Numbered from the stretch's first letter, positions 18,320-27,098 are shown. The stretch: DNA of 64,000 nucleotides from Prevotella sp. BV3P1 (GCF_000479005.1 NZ_AWXC01000025.1:46126-110125); one strand, 5' to 3'. The notes: generated from the sequence alone by a model not told the origin. Numbers and translations are program-made.

Positions 18320-19357
18320 ATGTTCTTCTCTTATATCATTAACCATCTTGGTCAAACCGGTGTCAATAATGTAGTGCTGGATCTGGTAAAGCAGATGACG
18401 GCGCATGGACATCAATGCTGTGTTTACTATTTTAAGGATACACCACATCCCTTGGATTATCCTTGTGAGACCAGAAAGGTTCAAGGGAAGGGTATAGATT
18501 TCAACGCATGGGATGTCATTCATACGCATGGATTGAAAGCAAATCTTTATGTTCTGAGACATAAACCATGCAACTGTAAAGCAAAATGCGTAGCGACGCT
18601 GCATTGTTATGCCTTCCAAGACTTTAAAGATTTGTATGGTGCCATACAAGGATTTCTGCTCGGATTGTTGTTTCTCCTCTCGGTAAAAAAACACGATAAA
18701 GTTGTTACTCTCAGTCAAGATGCCATGCAATATTATAGCAAGTGGATTAGAAGAGAAAAATTGACATACGTTTACAATACGCGTGACCTTGATGTGAAGG
18801 CAGACCTGACAGAGAAAGAGAAAAGGGAACTGTTGAATTTCAAAGGGCAAAATTCTATCTTGATTGGTATGAACTGTGTGCTACTCATCCGAAAGGGAAT
18901 TGATGTGATGTTGCAAGCGATGAGACTGTTGCCCACAAAGTACAAACTTTTCATAGCTGGAGACGGTAAGGAAAAAGAAAATTTTAAGAAGATGGTAGAG
19001 ATCTATAAATTATCTGATAGGGTTTATTTTGCAGGTAACAGACCCAACGCATATAGATACCTACCTTATTATGATATTTATGCATTACCAAGTAGAAGTG
19101 AAGGTTTCCCCTTATCATTGCTTGAGGCTGCCGTTTATCAGACAAAAGTCGTAGCATCGCGATTGCCCATTGTGGAAGAGTGCTTTTCTGACGAACAGGT
19201 GGTTAAGTTTAGCATGCCCAATGCAGAAGAACTCGCAAACAGTATTGAACGCGCCGTAAAGTCAAACGTGTTAGGCTCAAATCTCCATCAGCGCTTTGTG
19301 GATGATTATTCGCCTTCTGTTTTTTATCAAAAATATCTTCAGATATATACTGATTAA
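18320..19357 (+). CDS. Family 4 glycosyltransferase
   Basis: A 345-residue GT-B protein. The N-terminal domain has INHLGQTGVNNVVLDLVKQM and HTHGLKANLYVLRHK. The C-terminal domain has GMNCVLLIRKGIDVMLQAM and the E-x7-E motif SRSEGFPLSLLEAAVYQ. It is clearly paralogous to the GT4 at 22746 (same order of motifs: HAHG-RPNLY, TTVHCY, DAVGYYSRW, SEGFCLSLTEAAMYG). It may be the last gene of the first polysaccharide operon, since a 615-base gene-free stretch follows. Confidence 0.9.
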   Translation: MFFSYIINHLGQTGVNNVVLDLVKQMTAHGHQCCVYYFKDTPHPLDYPCETRKVQGKGIDFNAWDVIHTHGLKANLYVLRHKPCNCKAKCVATLHCYAFQDFKDLYGAIQGFLLGLLFLLSVKKHDKVVTLSQDAMQYYSKWIRREKLTYVYNTRDLDVKADLTEKEKRELLNFKGQNSILIGMNCVLLIRKGIDVMLQAMRLLPTKYKLFIAGDGKEKENFKKMVEIYKLSDRVYFAGNRPNAYRYLPYYDIYALPSRSEGFPLSLLEAAVYQTKVVASRLPIVEECFSDEQVVKFSMPNAEELANSIERAVKSNVLGSNLHQRFVDDYSPSVFYQKYLQIYTD

Positions 19358-19972
19358 CAACTATTTTTTTTACGTTGCTTATGGCTATAATATGGGGTGA
19401 TAAAGGCCAACGAAAGCACATTCAAAATAATATTTTTGTCCTGTAATTTTACCAAAAAACGGCCGTTGAAAATCTTCAAAATAGAAAAAATCAATAGGCA
19501 AACGATACACAAAAATGGGCTGATTTTAACAAAATAAATGTCTTTTCAAGATGAAGTATTGATTTAACGCCCTTGAAAACACGCATTAGAGGTGTTATTT
19601 ACATGTAATAACCACATTAAAGCATGCAACTTGCAGGCTTATCTCAATGCTTTAGCCGCAAAAAAATGATAAAATTAGGAATGAAAAGAGATGATTTTGT
19701 TTTAACATACTCAATAACAGTAAATTACAAACATTGCTCATATCTCGCGTATTTGCGACCAACTTTGCCATTGGTTGTTTTTATGCGAGTTATGAGAGGC
19801 ACTTTGTAAAGATAATTCAGTATTTATGAGTCTCAAATATATCATATCGCCAATATTATATACTCTGTTTTGTGAGCGTATTTTGAAGATAAATCATTCT
19901 TAAATAAACAAACTTTGGTTGTACCTTTTAATAAAAACATTTTCCGAAACTCGAATAGATAGATAATCTCTC
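19358..19972. other. 615-base gene-free stretch
   Basis: No credible gene is present; the frames here are short and cross hairpins. The stretch contains one copy of a non-coding element of about 375 bases (19450-19822) that recurs in inverted orientation at 38947-39327. The 150 bases before the acyltransferase gene at 19973 show no TAnnTTTG element with a matching -33 that I would call. Confidence 0.6.
19450..19822 (+). repeat. Non-coding element, copy 1 (inverted relative to copy 2 at 38947)
   Basis: Five blocks match copy 2 read on the minus strand, in the same order and with nearly the same spacing. They are TACCAAAAAA (19450), AAAAAATYRATAGGCAAAC (19485-19503), AAAGCATGCAAMTTGC (19619-19634), a hairpin with arms at 19744-19764 and 19770-19790 (GCGTATTTGC, ACCAA, TTGGTTG, TATGCG), and ATGAGAGG then TTTGTAAAGATAAT. 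Distances between blocks two, three and four are 116 and 113 bases here against 115 and about 114 in copy 2. The copies are too diverged to be a recent duplication. Confidence 0.7.
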
Positions 19973-20956
19973 ATGGAGAAGACACGTATTTTTTCTATTG
20001 ATGCGCTCAAGGCATTTGCCATACTTGCAGTGATAACAGGTCACTTGCCGTTTTATTGTTATTATGGCTGGAATATTGAACCCAATCCCAGTAGTTTAGC
20101 GACATTTGTGGGTTTGTTCCACATGCCTTTGTTCATGCTGCTCAGTGGACTTGTAACAAATGTACAGCAATTTTCATTGGCGAAGAAAATGAAGTTGCTG
20201 ATTCCTTTCTTTGTGTTTGGACTGCTGTTTACTTATACCATGGGGAGTGGCAATGCCATATATTTCATGATTAATGAGGCAAAGGCGGGTTATTGGTTCT
20301 TGTGGGTATTACCTCTTTACTTTGTGCTGTTGCATGTGATACGAAAATTACACCAGCCTTTCATTGGCGGAGCTGTCGTGGTGCAAGTATTGCTGATGGT
20401 ACTTCATTTCTATTTCAGGCGTACTGAGGTGGGTACCACCTTATCCACCGATCATTTGTGGGCTTTGTGGCCTTTCTTTTCATTAGGTGTAATTTTGAAA
20501 AACAAGGAATGGCAGCATTGGCACGTCAATAAACTGATACCTGTGTTTGCAATATTGAGTATTATTTCGTTAATAACCCTTAATAAAATAGGGGGGGGTA
20601 ATGAAATATTGTTAAAATTGTGTACGGATTTAGTTGGCTTTCCTTTGTGCTTATTTTTCTTGTTTTTGTTTGTTTGGTTAGAACAACAATACAAGGGTAA
20701 GACTTCAAGGGTAAAAAGTGTGCTGAAGTGGACTGGAACTTTGATAGGGACGAACACATTGCAGATTTATGTAATCCATTATTTCTTGATAATGCCTTTC
20801 AATCTTAAAATGTTTGGCAATTATATGATAGAAAATAACTTAGTGGCGTTGGAGTATTTAATAAGTCCTTTGTTGTCCATGATGATAGCTATCCTTTGTG
20901 TGTATATCTCAAAGGCATTGTATGCAATGCGGTTAGGATTTGTTTTTGGTAGATAA
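19973..20956 (+). CDS. Acyltransferase-3 family membrane protein
   Basis: This 327-residue membrane protein starts FSIDALKAFAILAVITGHLPF, the family motif in which the histidine of TGH is the probable catalytic residue. FHMPLFMLLSG and AGYWFLWVLPLYF follow, which are typical of the fucose 4-O-acetylase-like branch. About ten membrane helices are visible. It probably acetylates a sugar of the surface glycan. It begins a new transcription segment after the long gap and precedes a GT2 gene by 33 bases. Confidence 0.88.
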   Translation: MEKTRIFSIDALKAFAILAVITGHLPFYCYYGWNIEPNPSSLATFVGLFHMPLFMLLSGLVTNVQQFSLAKKMKLLIPFFVFGLLFTYTMGSGNAIYFMINEAKAGYWFLWVLPLYFVLLHVIRKLHQPFIGGAVVVQVLLMVLHFYFRRTEVGTTLSTDHLWALWPFFSLGVILKNKEWQHWHVNKLIPVFAILSIISLITLNKIGGGNEILLKLCTDLVGFPLCLFFLFLFVWLEQQYKGKTSRVKSVLKWTGTLIGTNTLQIYVIHYFLIMPFNLKMFGNYMIENNLVALEYLISPLLSMMIAILCVYISKALYAMRLGFVFGR

Positions 20957-20989
20957 TGATGAACGCTGGGACTAAAAAAATAAAAGAGC

Positions 20990-21814
20990 ATGAGTAAGTT
21001 GAAGTTTTCTGTCATCATGTCGATTTATAAGAACGACAACCCTGAATATTTGCAGGTGGCTTTGGACAGCATCATTCATCAAACGCAGGTGCCAGACGAG
21101 ATTGTGCTGATAGCCGATGGTCCTGTACCACAAGAATTAATAGATGTGGTGGATAATACGAAAACTCGGTTTGCGGACTTGCATGCTTATTATCAGGACA
21201 AGAACAGAGGATTGGGTGGAGCGTTGCGCATTGCCGTGGAAAAGGCACAGTATGATTATCTTGCCCGCATGGACAGCGATGACATTTCGTTGCCCGACCG
21301 TTTTGAGAAGCAGATGAGATGTTTTGAGGAAGACCATGAGTTGGCGGTAGTAGGGGGGATGATAACCGAATTTGTCGACTCGCCCGAGCATGTGGTAAGC
21401 AAGCGTATATTGCCTTTGGACGACAGGGGTATCAAGCGGTTTATGCAATCGCGGTGTGGTGTGAATCATGTTACGGTTGTCATGAAGAAAAGTGAACTGC
21501 TGCGTGCCGGCAATTATCAGCAGGATTTCAAGCAAGAAGATTATTTTCTTTGGGCGCGCATGATTGAGGCTGGATGCAAGTTTCGCAACATTCCCGACAT
21601 TGTGGTGAATGTGCGTTCGGGCAGAGACCAATTTGCACGAAGAGGTGGTATGGCGTATTACAAGGATGTGCTTGCCCTGAACAAGTGGATGTGGCAACAC
21701 GGACTCATATCCCTTCCCAAAATGATATACAATGATATGGTGCGTGGCACCGTACAGTTCCTCCTGCCCAACAATGTGAGAACCTGGGTGTATCAACGCT
21801 TTCTGCGAAAATAA
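20990..21814 (+). CDS. Family 2 glycosyltransferase
   Basis: A 274-residue GT2 with FSVIMSIYKNDNPEYLQVAL, a shortened nucleotide motif LIADGPVPQE and a metal-binding RMDSDDISLPDRFEKQ (about 87-102). FKQEDYFLWARMIEAG is the likely catalytic ED region. This set of motifs is typical of galactosyltransferase-like GT2 enzymes of amylovoran type. Base composition here is visibly richer in G and C than in the genes before 18.3 kb. Confidence 0.9.
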   Translation: MSKLKFSVIMSIYKNDNPEYLQVALDSIIHQTQVPDEIVLIADGPVPQELIDVVDNTKTRFADLHAYYQDKNRGLGGALRIAVEKAQYDYLARMDSDDISLPDRFEKQMRCFEEDHELAVVGGMITEFVDSPEHVVSKRILPLDDRGIKRFMQSRCGVNHVTVVMKKSELLRAGNYQQDFKQEDYFLWARMIEAGCKFRNIPDIVVNVRSGRDQFARRGGMAYYKDVLALNKWMWQHGLISLPKMIYNDMVRGTVQFLLPNNVRTWVYQRFLRK

Positions 21815-21855
21815 AGCTAAAAGGCTGGTTCTTCACTTAACACTCGCTTCTACGA

Positions 21856-22749
21856 ATGCTTTTGGAACGTATATACAACCATGTTGTCAGGGAGAAACAA
21901 TGGAACATTGGATTTCCCGACAAGTCGTTGGAGGAGTTGGTGCATGGTGCATCTTTCTCCGTTCGTATGCTTCGGCATTCGTACACTGACCGTTGGTTTG
22001 CCGACCCTTTTGTGTTGGAGGTGACGGATGAAGAAATCTTGCTTTTGGCAGAGGATTATGACATACACTTGAGACGTGGTCGCATATCGTTGTTGACAGT
22101 GGAGCGCAACACACTCGAACTGAAGAAGCTCACGCCTGTCTTGGATGTGGCACGGCATCTCAGCTTTCCTTGCATCGTTCGCAGGAATGACAAAGTGTAC
22201 ATCATGCCCGAGAATCTTTTTGGCGAAGGACTTACGTTGTATGAGTTTGATCAGAAGACGTACAGTTGCCGTAAAGAGAAAGTAGTGTCGACACAACCTC
22301 TGGCGGATGCCGTCCTTACGGATGTGCTTGGGGAGGAGATGCTGTTGGGAACTTACTTGCCGTATGACAATCCTGTATTGCATACGTTTGTTTATAATGC
22401 CCAAGGAGAGGAGGTACGACATGAGTCATACGTTTTTGCAGACAAGACGGCTCGCAATGCAGGAGCGTTTTTTGAATGTGATGGTAAGCTATATCGACCC
22501 GCACAAGACGGAAAGCTCTATTATGGGCAGGGCATTGTCATACAACAGGTAACAAAAGATGAGACAGGCAGACTCGCATTTCATGAGGTATGCCGACTTT
22601 CATCGCCCACAACCGGCCAGCCGTCGCGCATACACACGCTCAATAGTTATAAAGGCGTAACGGTAGTAGACATGGCTACGTGCCAACATCCGCATATTGC
22701 TCGGATGGCTGTACAATTAAAAAAGCATTTCTGCGTTATCAAGAGGTGA
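21856..22749 (+). CDS. Beta-propeller protein resembling the GINT1-type glycosyltransferase domain
   Basis: This 297-residue soluble protein is built of repeated strand units that end in acidic turns: WFADPFVLEV, LLLAEDYDIHLRRGRISLL, HLSFPCIVRRNDKVYIMPE, LTYEFD-like and FFECDGKLYRPAQD. This pattern resembles the five-bladed propeller domain found alone or fused to transferases in polysaccharide clusters and in glucosamine inositolphosphorylceramide transferase. I infer a role in sugar transfer from its place between two glycosyltransferases. The next gene's GTG overlaps its stop by 4 bases (GTGA at 22746-22749). Confidence 0.65.
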   Translation: MLLERIYNHVVREKQWNIGFPDKSLEELVHGASFSVRMLRHSYTDRWFADPFVLEVTDEEILLLAEDYDIHLRRGRISLLTVERNTLELKKLTPVLDVARHLSFPCIVRRNDKVYIMPENLFGEGLTLYEFDQKTYSCRKEKVVSTQPLADAVLTDVLGEEMLLGTYLPYDNPVLHTFVYNAQGEEVRHESYVFADKTARNAGAFFECDGKLYRPAQDGKLYYGQGIVIQQVTKDETGRLAFHEVCRLSSPTTGQPSRIHTLNSYKGVTVVDMATCQHPHIARMAVQLKKHFCVIKR

Positions 22750-23801
22750 AGATAGCTTATGTGGTTTCTGCGCTGAGGCACGCAGGTCCAGTGTCTGTGG
22801 TCATGCAACTGGCGAAGCAAATGGTTGCGCATGGTCATGAGTGCAAGGTGTTTTACTTTGACGAGAACATCTTTGAACTTCCTTTTCCCACGGAGAAGGT
22901 AGACGGATACCGCCCCATCAACTTTGCCCACTACGATATTGTGCATGCCCATGGCATACGTCCCAATTTGTATCTTACCTTTTACAAGCCGTGGTTTGGC
23001 AAGAAAACAAAATTTGTAACCACGGTACATTGTTATATATGGGAGGAGTTTCGGTACATATTTGGAAATGTCGGAGGCTCTCTTTTCAGTCTGTTGTTCT
23101 TGGCTTCTGTCAGGACGTTGGATAAGGTAGTGGTGCTCAGCGATGATGCCGTTGGTTATTATTCACGCTGGGTGAACGCACAGAAACTGGCTCGTTGCTA
23201 CAATGGCATAGATAAGCCACAGGGTAGGCTGTCCGTTAAGGAAGAAGAACAAGTGCAGCAATTCAAGGCAGGTCACACGCTCATAGGTACATGTGCCTCT
23301 TTGGTGAAGATAAAGGGAGTGGAACAGTTGATACAAGCCCTTGCGCAGTTGCCAGACAGGTTTCGACTGTTGGTGATTGGCGAAGGAAACTTGCGCTTGC
23401 CTCTTCAACAGCGATGTGCAGAATTGGGCATTTCCCAAAGGGTAATGTTCATGGGTTTTGTTCCCGAAGGACATCGATACATGCCACTTATGGATGTGTA
23501 TGTGCAGACAAGTTTGAGCGAGGGCTTTTGCCTGTCACTGACAGAAGCAGCCATGTATGGAAAGAAGATAGTATGTGCAGACATTCGAGGGATGAAAGAA
23601 AAATATGCGGATGATGAGATTACCTATTATCAATCAGGACGCTCGGATGATTTGGTACAGAAAATCCTGCAAGCAGAAAAGGATGAAGACAAGCCGCTTC
23701 GTGCCAAACAAAAGGCATGCGAGCAGTTCTCTTCTGTGAGTTTGTACGAGGCATATCACGCCTTGTATCTGCAGCTTGTGCAAAATAAGAATTGCAAATG
23801 A
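22746..23801 (+). CDS. Family 4 glycosyltransferase
   Basis: A 351-residue GT-B enzyme. I place the start at GTG 22746 because it overlaps the previous stop in a GTGA arrangement and gives the expected N-terminus VKIAYVVSALRHAGPVSVVMQ. The upstream ATG at 22680 would add 22 residues that lie inside the preceding gene in another frame. The C-terminal domain has GTCASLVKIKGVEQLIQAL and the E-x7-E motif SLSEGFCLSLTEAAMYG. It is a paralogue of the enzyme at 18320 and overlaps the next gene by 4 bases. Confidence 0.9.
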   Translation: MKIAYVVSALRHAGPVSVVMQLAKQMVAHGHECKVFYFDENIFELPFPTEKVDGYRPINFAHYDIVHAHGIRPNLYLTFYKPWFGKKTKFVTTVHCYIWEEFRYIFGNVGGSLFSLLFLASVRTLDKVVVLSDDAVGYYSRWVNAQKLARCYNGIDKPQGRLSVKEEEQVQQFKAGHTLIGTCASLVKIKGVEQLIQALAQLPDRFRLLVIGEGNLRLPLQQRCAELGISQRVMFMGFVPEGHRYMPLMDVYVQTSLSEGFCLSLTEAAMYGKKIVCADIRGMKEKYADDEITYYQSGRSDDLVQKILQAEKDEDKPLRAKQKACEQFSSVSLYEAYHALYLQLVQNKNCK

Positions 23802-24916
23802 CGACATTTACGGATACAGAAAGAGTTTTCCTTGAACTGTACAAGGCAGGAGTGTGGGGAGAGATTGCCCACAAAGACGTTCTTGTAGGTAAGCATATAG
23901 ACTGGAAAGCCGTGCTGGGCATGGCAGAGAAACAAGCTGTTGTAGGCAATGTGTCTGATGGTATTTCGCTATTGAGAGAGACAGAGATGCCACAGCCATT
24001 GAAGATGAAGCTGATAACGTATGTGCTCACCATCAGGAAAAACAACGAAATGATGAATGCTGCCATCCCCGAGATATATCACTTGCTGGAAGATATTGGT
24101 GTCGTGCCTGTCTTGCTGAAAGGACAAGGGGTGGCACAAAACTATCGTGATCCACTTTCAAGACAGTCGGGAGATGTCGACCTATATATTCCCGATACGC
24201 AACAGATATCCGATGCTTACAAGTTGTGTCAACAAAAAATGAAAATGATAGAGCCTCTCACCACCGATACAATGGAGGCTGTTTTTCAGTATCGCCATGT
24301 AGTGGTGGAGCTGCATGGTCGCATCAATGCGTATGTGAATAAAACCTTGGAACGTCGGTTCCCCGCTTGGTGTGATGCAATGTTTCGTGAGGAGAAGGAA
24401 AGAAAGGTCTGTATTGGAGGAGGCTTTGCTGTGCTGCCTCCCTTGCGGTTAGATCTTGTCTTTGTCTTTGTACACTTGACAAGACATTATTTTGGTGGCG
24501 GAATAGGTTTGAGGCAGATAGCCGACTGGATGCGCCTGCTTTATGCAAATCATGCGGATATTGACCAAGAACAGTTGGCGCATGACGTAACGTATTTGGG
24601 CATAGAGAAAATTTGGAACGTGTTTGCCGCCATGGCTGTTGACTTCTTGGGATACCCCAAAGACAAGATGCCACTTTATAACGAGCGGTATGCGGACATG
24701 GGCAAACAGGTGCTGCGTTATGTGTTGGACTCGGGAAACTTTGGTTATCACGATGTACGCACAAAAAGTAAATCCAAGAATTATTATGTGCGCCGATGCA
24801 AGGCTTTTACTGGAAATATGAGTAAAATTCTGCGTAACTTCTTCATGTTTCCTCACGAGACCATATACAACATTCCAGGTTATTTGAAAAGTGGCATCAA
24901 GCGAACAAGATTTTAA
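23798..24916 (+). CDS. Nucleotidyltransferase-fold protein of the PF14907 type
   Basis: A 372-residue soluble protein with the segment VPVLLKGQGVAQNYRDPLSRQSGDVDLYI, in which LLKG and the GDVDL aspartates form a minimal nucleotidyltransferase active site. This is the pattern of PF14907 (uncharacterised nucleotidyltransferase), often found in exopolysaccharide clusters. VVVELHGRIN and VHLTRHYFGGGIGLRQIADW are further conserved parts. Start ATG 23798 overlaps the GT4 stop by 4 bases (ATGA). The substrate is not known; modification of a sugar or lipid intermediate is a guess. Confidence 0.8.
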   Translation: MTTFTDTERVFLELYKAGVWGEIAHKDVLVGKHIDWKAVLGMAEKQAVVGNVSDGISLLRETEMPQPLKMKLITYVLTIRKNNEMMNAAIPEIYHLLEDIGVVPVLLKGQGVAQNYRDPLSRQSGDVDLYIPDTQQISDAYKLCQQKMKMIEPLTTDTMEAVFQYRHVVVELHGRINAYVNKTLERRFPAWCDAMFREEKERKVCIGGGFAVLPPLRLDLVFVFVHLTRHYFGGGIGLRQIADWMRLLYANHADIDQEQLAHDVTYLGIEKIWNVFAAMAVDFLGYPKDKMPLYNERYADMGKQVLRYVLDSGNFGYHDVRTKSKSKNYYVRRCKAFTGNMSKILRNFFMFPHETIYNIPGYLKSGIKRTRF

Positions 24917-24928
24917 GTAGAGAGCATT

Positions 24929-26098
24929 ATGAATTTGAAGTTTCTTCTTTTAGGCATTGTCATTCCTTTTATCAGTGCATTTGCGTTGGTGACTTGGATT
25001 CATCCTTTAATAGTTAAACTTGCCAAACAAAAAGGAATGGTTGACAATCCCGATGCTCGCAAGCTGCAGAAAGCACCTGTTCCCGTATTGGGCGGCATTG
25101 CTGTCTTTTGGGGAGTTGTGTTGGGGGTGGGCTTGACGAGTGCAGTCTTTGACAGTTATATTTTCTTTCCTGCTTTTGTTACCATTACGGTGATGATGTA
25201 TTTAGGCACGTTGGATGATCTCATAGGATTGAGCGCATGGTTAAGACTGATAGTCGAGTTCTGTGTAATCTTGTTTTTGATATCTACCGAGCACAAATTT
25301 ATTGACGACTTTCATGGCGCCTTTGGCATACACCAGCTGAACGAATATGTTGGCATTGCGCTTTCTTCGTTTGTGGGTGTCGGTATCATCAATTCAATTA
25401 ACTTGATTGATGGTGTAGACGGACTTTCTTCTGGATTTTGCATGTTCGTTTGCGCCCTCTTCGGTTATGCCTTCATGACATCGGGTTACGGGTCGATGAC
25501 CGTGCTGGCTTGGATATGTGTGGCTTCCTTGCTTCCTTTTTTCCTGCACAACGTTTTCGGCAAAACGTCAAAGATGTTTATTGGCGACAGTGGAACGCTC
25601 ATGCTGGGCACTCTCATGAGTATTTTTGTTTTTCATATTTTGGAAACCAAATCCATGGTGGCCTATAATTATCCTAACATGGGGGTGGTGGCTTTTACGC
25701 TTTCTGCTCTGTCCATTCCAGTTTTCGACACTTTGCGTGTCATGTTTCTACGCATGTTGAGGGGAGGCTCTCCATTCCATCCAGACAAGTCGCATCTTCA
25801 CCATTTGTTCATAGAGATAGGTTTTTCGCATATCGGTACAACCGTGTCGGTATTGGCACTCAATGCCTTTAATGTGTTGTGTTGGTTTATCTCTTATCAG
25901 TTAGGTGCTTCTGCCACTGTCCAACTGCTGGTAGTAATCATGATAGGTGTGTTCAATACGGTAGGTTTTTATTACATTGTGCGAAGGTTGAATCACCAAC
26001 GCATGCCCTATAAAATATTAAAACGAATTGCAGTCATGTCTCACATTGAGGCAGGTTGTTTCTTTATGAGTATTAGAAAATTTGTAGACCGCCATTAG
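24929..26098 (+). CDS. WecA/TagO-type undecaprenyl-phosphate phosphoglycosyltransferase
   Basis: This 389-residue membrane enzyme of the MraY/WecA family transfers a sugar phosphate (GlcNAc-1-P or similar) from UDP-sugar to undecaprenyl phosphate. That starts synthesis of the lipid-linked glycan. The diagnostic motifs are all present: VDNPDARKLQKAPVPVLGG, YLGTLDDLIGL, the NLIDGVDGLSSG core, FIGDSGTLMLG and the cytoplasmic PFHPDKSHLHHLF loop. It ends the polysaccharide region. As the initiating enzyme it probably feeds the glycosyltransferases upstream. No other initiating transferase is in the window. Confidence 0.93.
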   Translation: MNLKFLLLGIVIPFISAFALVTWIHPLIVKLAKQKGMVDNPDARKLQKAPVPVLGGIAVFWGVVLGVGLTSAVFDSYIFFPAFVTITVMMYLGTLDDLIGLSAWLRLIVEFCVILFLISTEHKFIDDFHGAFGIHQLNEYVGIALSSFVGVGIINSINLIDGVDGLSSGFCMFVCALFGYAFMTSGYGSMTVLAWICVASLLPFFLHNVFGKTSKMFIGDSGTLMLGTLMSIFVFHILETKSMVAYNYPNMGVVAFTLSALSIPVFDTLRVMFLRMLRGGSPFHPDKSHLHHLFIEIGFSHIGTTVSVLALNAFNVLCWFISYQLGASATVQLLVVIMIGVFNTVGFYYIVRRLNHQRMPYKILKRIAVMSHIEAGCFFMSIRKFVDRH

Positions 26099-26145
26099 CT
26101 TGGCGCATCTGCTTACATCAGATTTAATCAAACAAAAAAACAAGT

Positions 26146-27030
26146 ATGAAAGCATTTGTATTTCCCGGTCAGGGATCCCAGTTCGTAGGAATGGGAAAAG
26201 AACTTTATGAAAATAACCAAACAGCTAAAGAGTTGTTCGATAAAGCCAACGAGGTGTTGGGCTATCGCATCACCGACATCATGTTTGCTGGTACCGATGA
26301 GCAACTCAAGGAAACCAAGGTGACACAGCCTGCCGTATTCTTGCATAGTGTCATTTCTGCACTCTGTATGGGCGATGCGTTCAAGCCCGATATGGTGGCA
26401 GGTCATTCTTTGGGCGAGTTTTCTGCATTGGTGGCAGCTGGTGCGTTGAGTTTTGAAGACGGTCTCAAATTAGTTTATGCTCGTGCCATGGCAATGCAGA
26501 AGGCTTGTGAGGTAGCACCGGGAACCATGGCAGCCATTATTGGTTTGCCAGATGAAAAGGTAGAAGAGATATGTCAAGAGGTGAGCAAAGAAGGAAAAGT
26601 AGTCATTCCAGCTAATTATAACTGTCCTGGACAATTGGTTATCTCTGGAGATAAGGAAGGTATTGAGGAGGCTTGTGAAAAACTAAAAGCTGCGGGAGCC
26701 AAGCGTGCGTTGCCATTGAAGGTGGGAGGTGCATTCCACTCGCCATTGATGCAGCCTGCCAAAGACGAGTTGCAAAAGGCGATAGAGGCTACCACGGTGA
26801 ATACACCTCAATGTCCTGTGTACCAGAATGTGGATGGGAAACCTTATACCGATGCAGCCAAGATTAAGGCAAACCTTATTGCCCAACTGACCAGTAGCGT
26901 TCGTTGGACAACAACGGTACAGAACATGATTGCCGATGGTGCCACCGACTTTACCGAATGTGGACCTGGCAAGGCTTTGCAGGGCATGATAGGACGCATC
27001 AGCAAGGAAGTGACAGTGCACGGCATCTAA
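26146..27030 (+). CDS. fabD: Malonyl-CoA:acyl carrier protein transacylase
   Basis: This enzyme moves malonyl groups from CoA to acyl carrier protein for fatty acid synthesis in the cytoplasm. The 294-residue length is normal. The N-terminal FPGQGSQFVGMGKEL, the catalytic serine in GHSLGEFSALVAAG (S88) and the histidine in GGAFHSPLM (about 199-207) are all visible. CGPGKALQGM near the end is also typical. A perfect 15-base inverted repeat follows the stop codon at 27054-27098. The gene is monocistronic and marks the end of the accessory polysaccharide block. Confidence 0.96.
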   Translation: MKAFVFPGQGSQFVGMGKELYENNQTAKELFDKANEVLGYRITDIMFAGTDEQLKETKVTQPAVFLHSVISALCMGDAFKPDMVAGHSLGEFSALVAAGALSFEDGLKLVYARAMAMQKACEVAPGTMAAIIGLPDEKVEEICQEVSKEGKVVIPANYNCPGQLVISGDKEGIEEACEKLKAAGAKRALPLKVGGAFHSPLMQPAKDELQKAIEATTVNTPQCPVYQNVDGKPYTDAAKIKANLIAQLTSSVRWTTTVQNMIADGATDFTECGPGKALQGMIGRISKEVTVHGI

Positions 27031-27053
27031 ACGAACGAAGTATCTAAACTGTA

Positions 27054-27098
27054 TTGAGCTTTGTCATCTTGCCTTGTTGGCTGGATGACAAAGCTCAA
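27054..27098 (+). terminator. Terminator-like hairpin after fabD
   Basis: Perfect 15-base arms TTGAGCTTTGTCATC (27054-27068) and its complement (27084-27098) with a 15-base loop. The T-tract after it is weak (CTCAATTCTTA), so it may be a partial or factor-aided terminator. It shows that a start codon at 27054 for the next gene is not real. Confidence 0.6.

Noticed and set aside
18311..18850. Minus-strand open frame of 179 codons over the GT4 gene at 18320
   Set aside because: It is the shadow of a well-supported glycosyltransferase on the other strand and resembles no protein family.
19624..19809. Open frame of 61 codons in the 19.4-20.0 kb gap
   Set aside because: It runs through the conserved hairpin of the non-coding element, and the second copy of the element has no matching frame.
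21137..22422. Long minus-strand open frames over the GT2 and propeller genes
   Set aside because: They are antisense to genes with clear motifs and have no protein-like pattern of their own.
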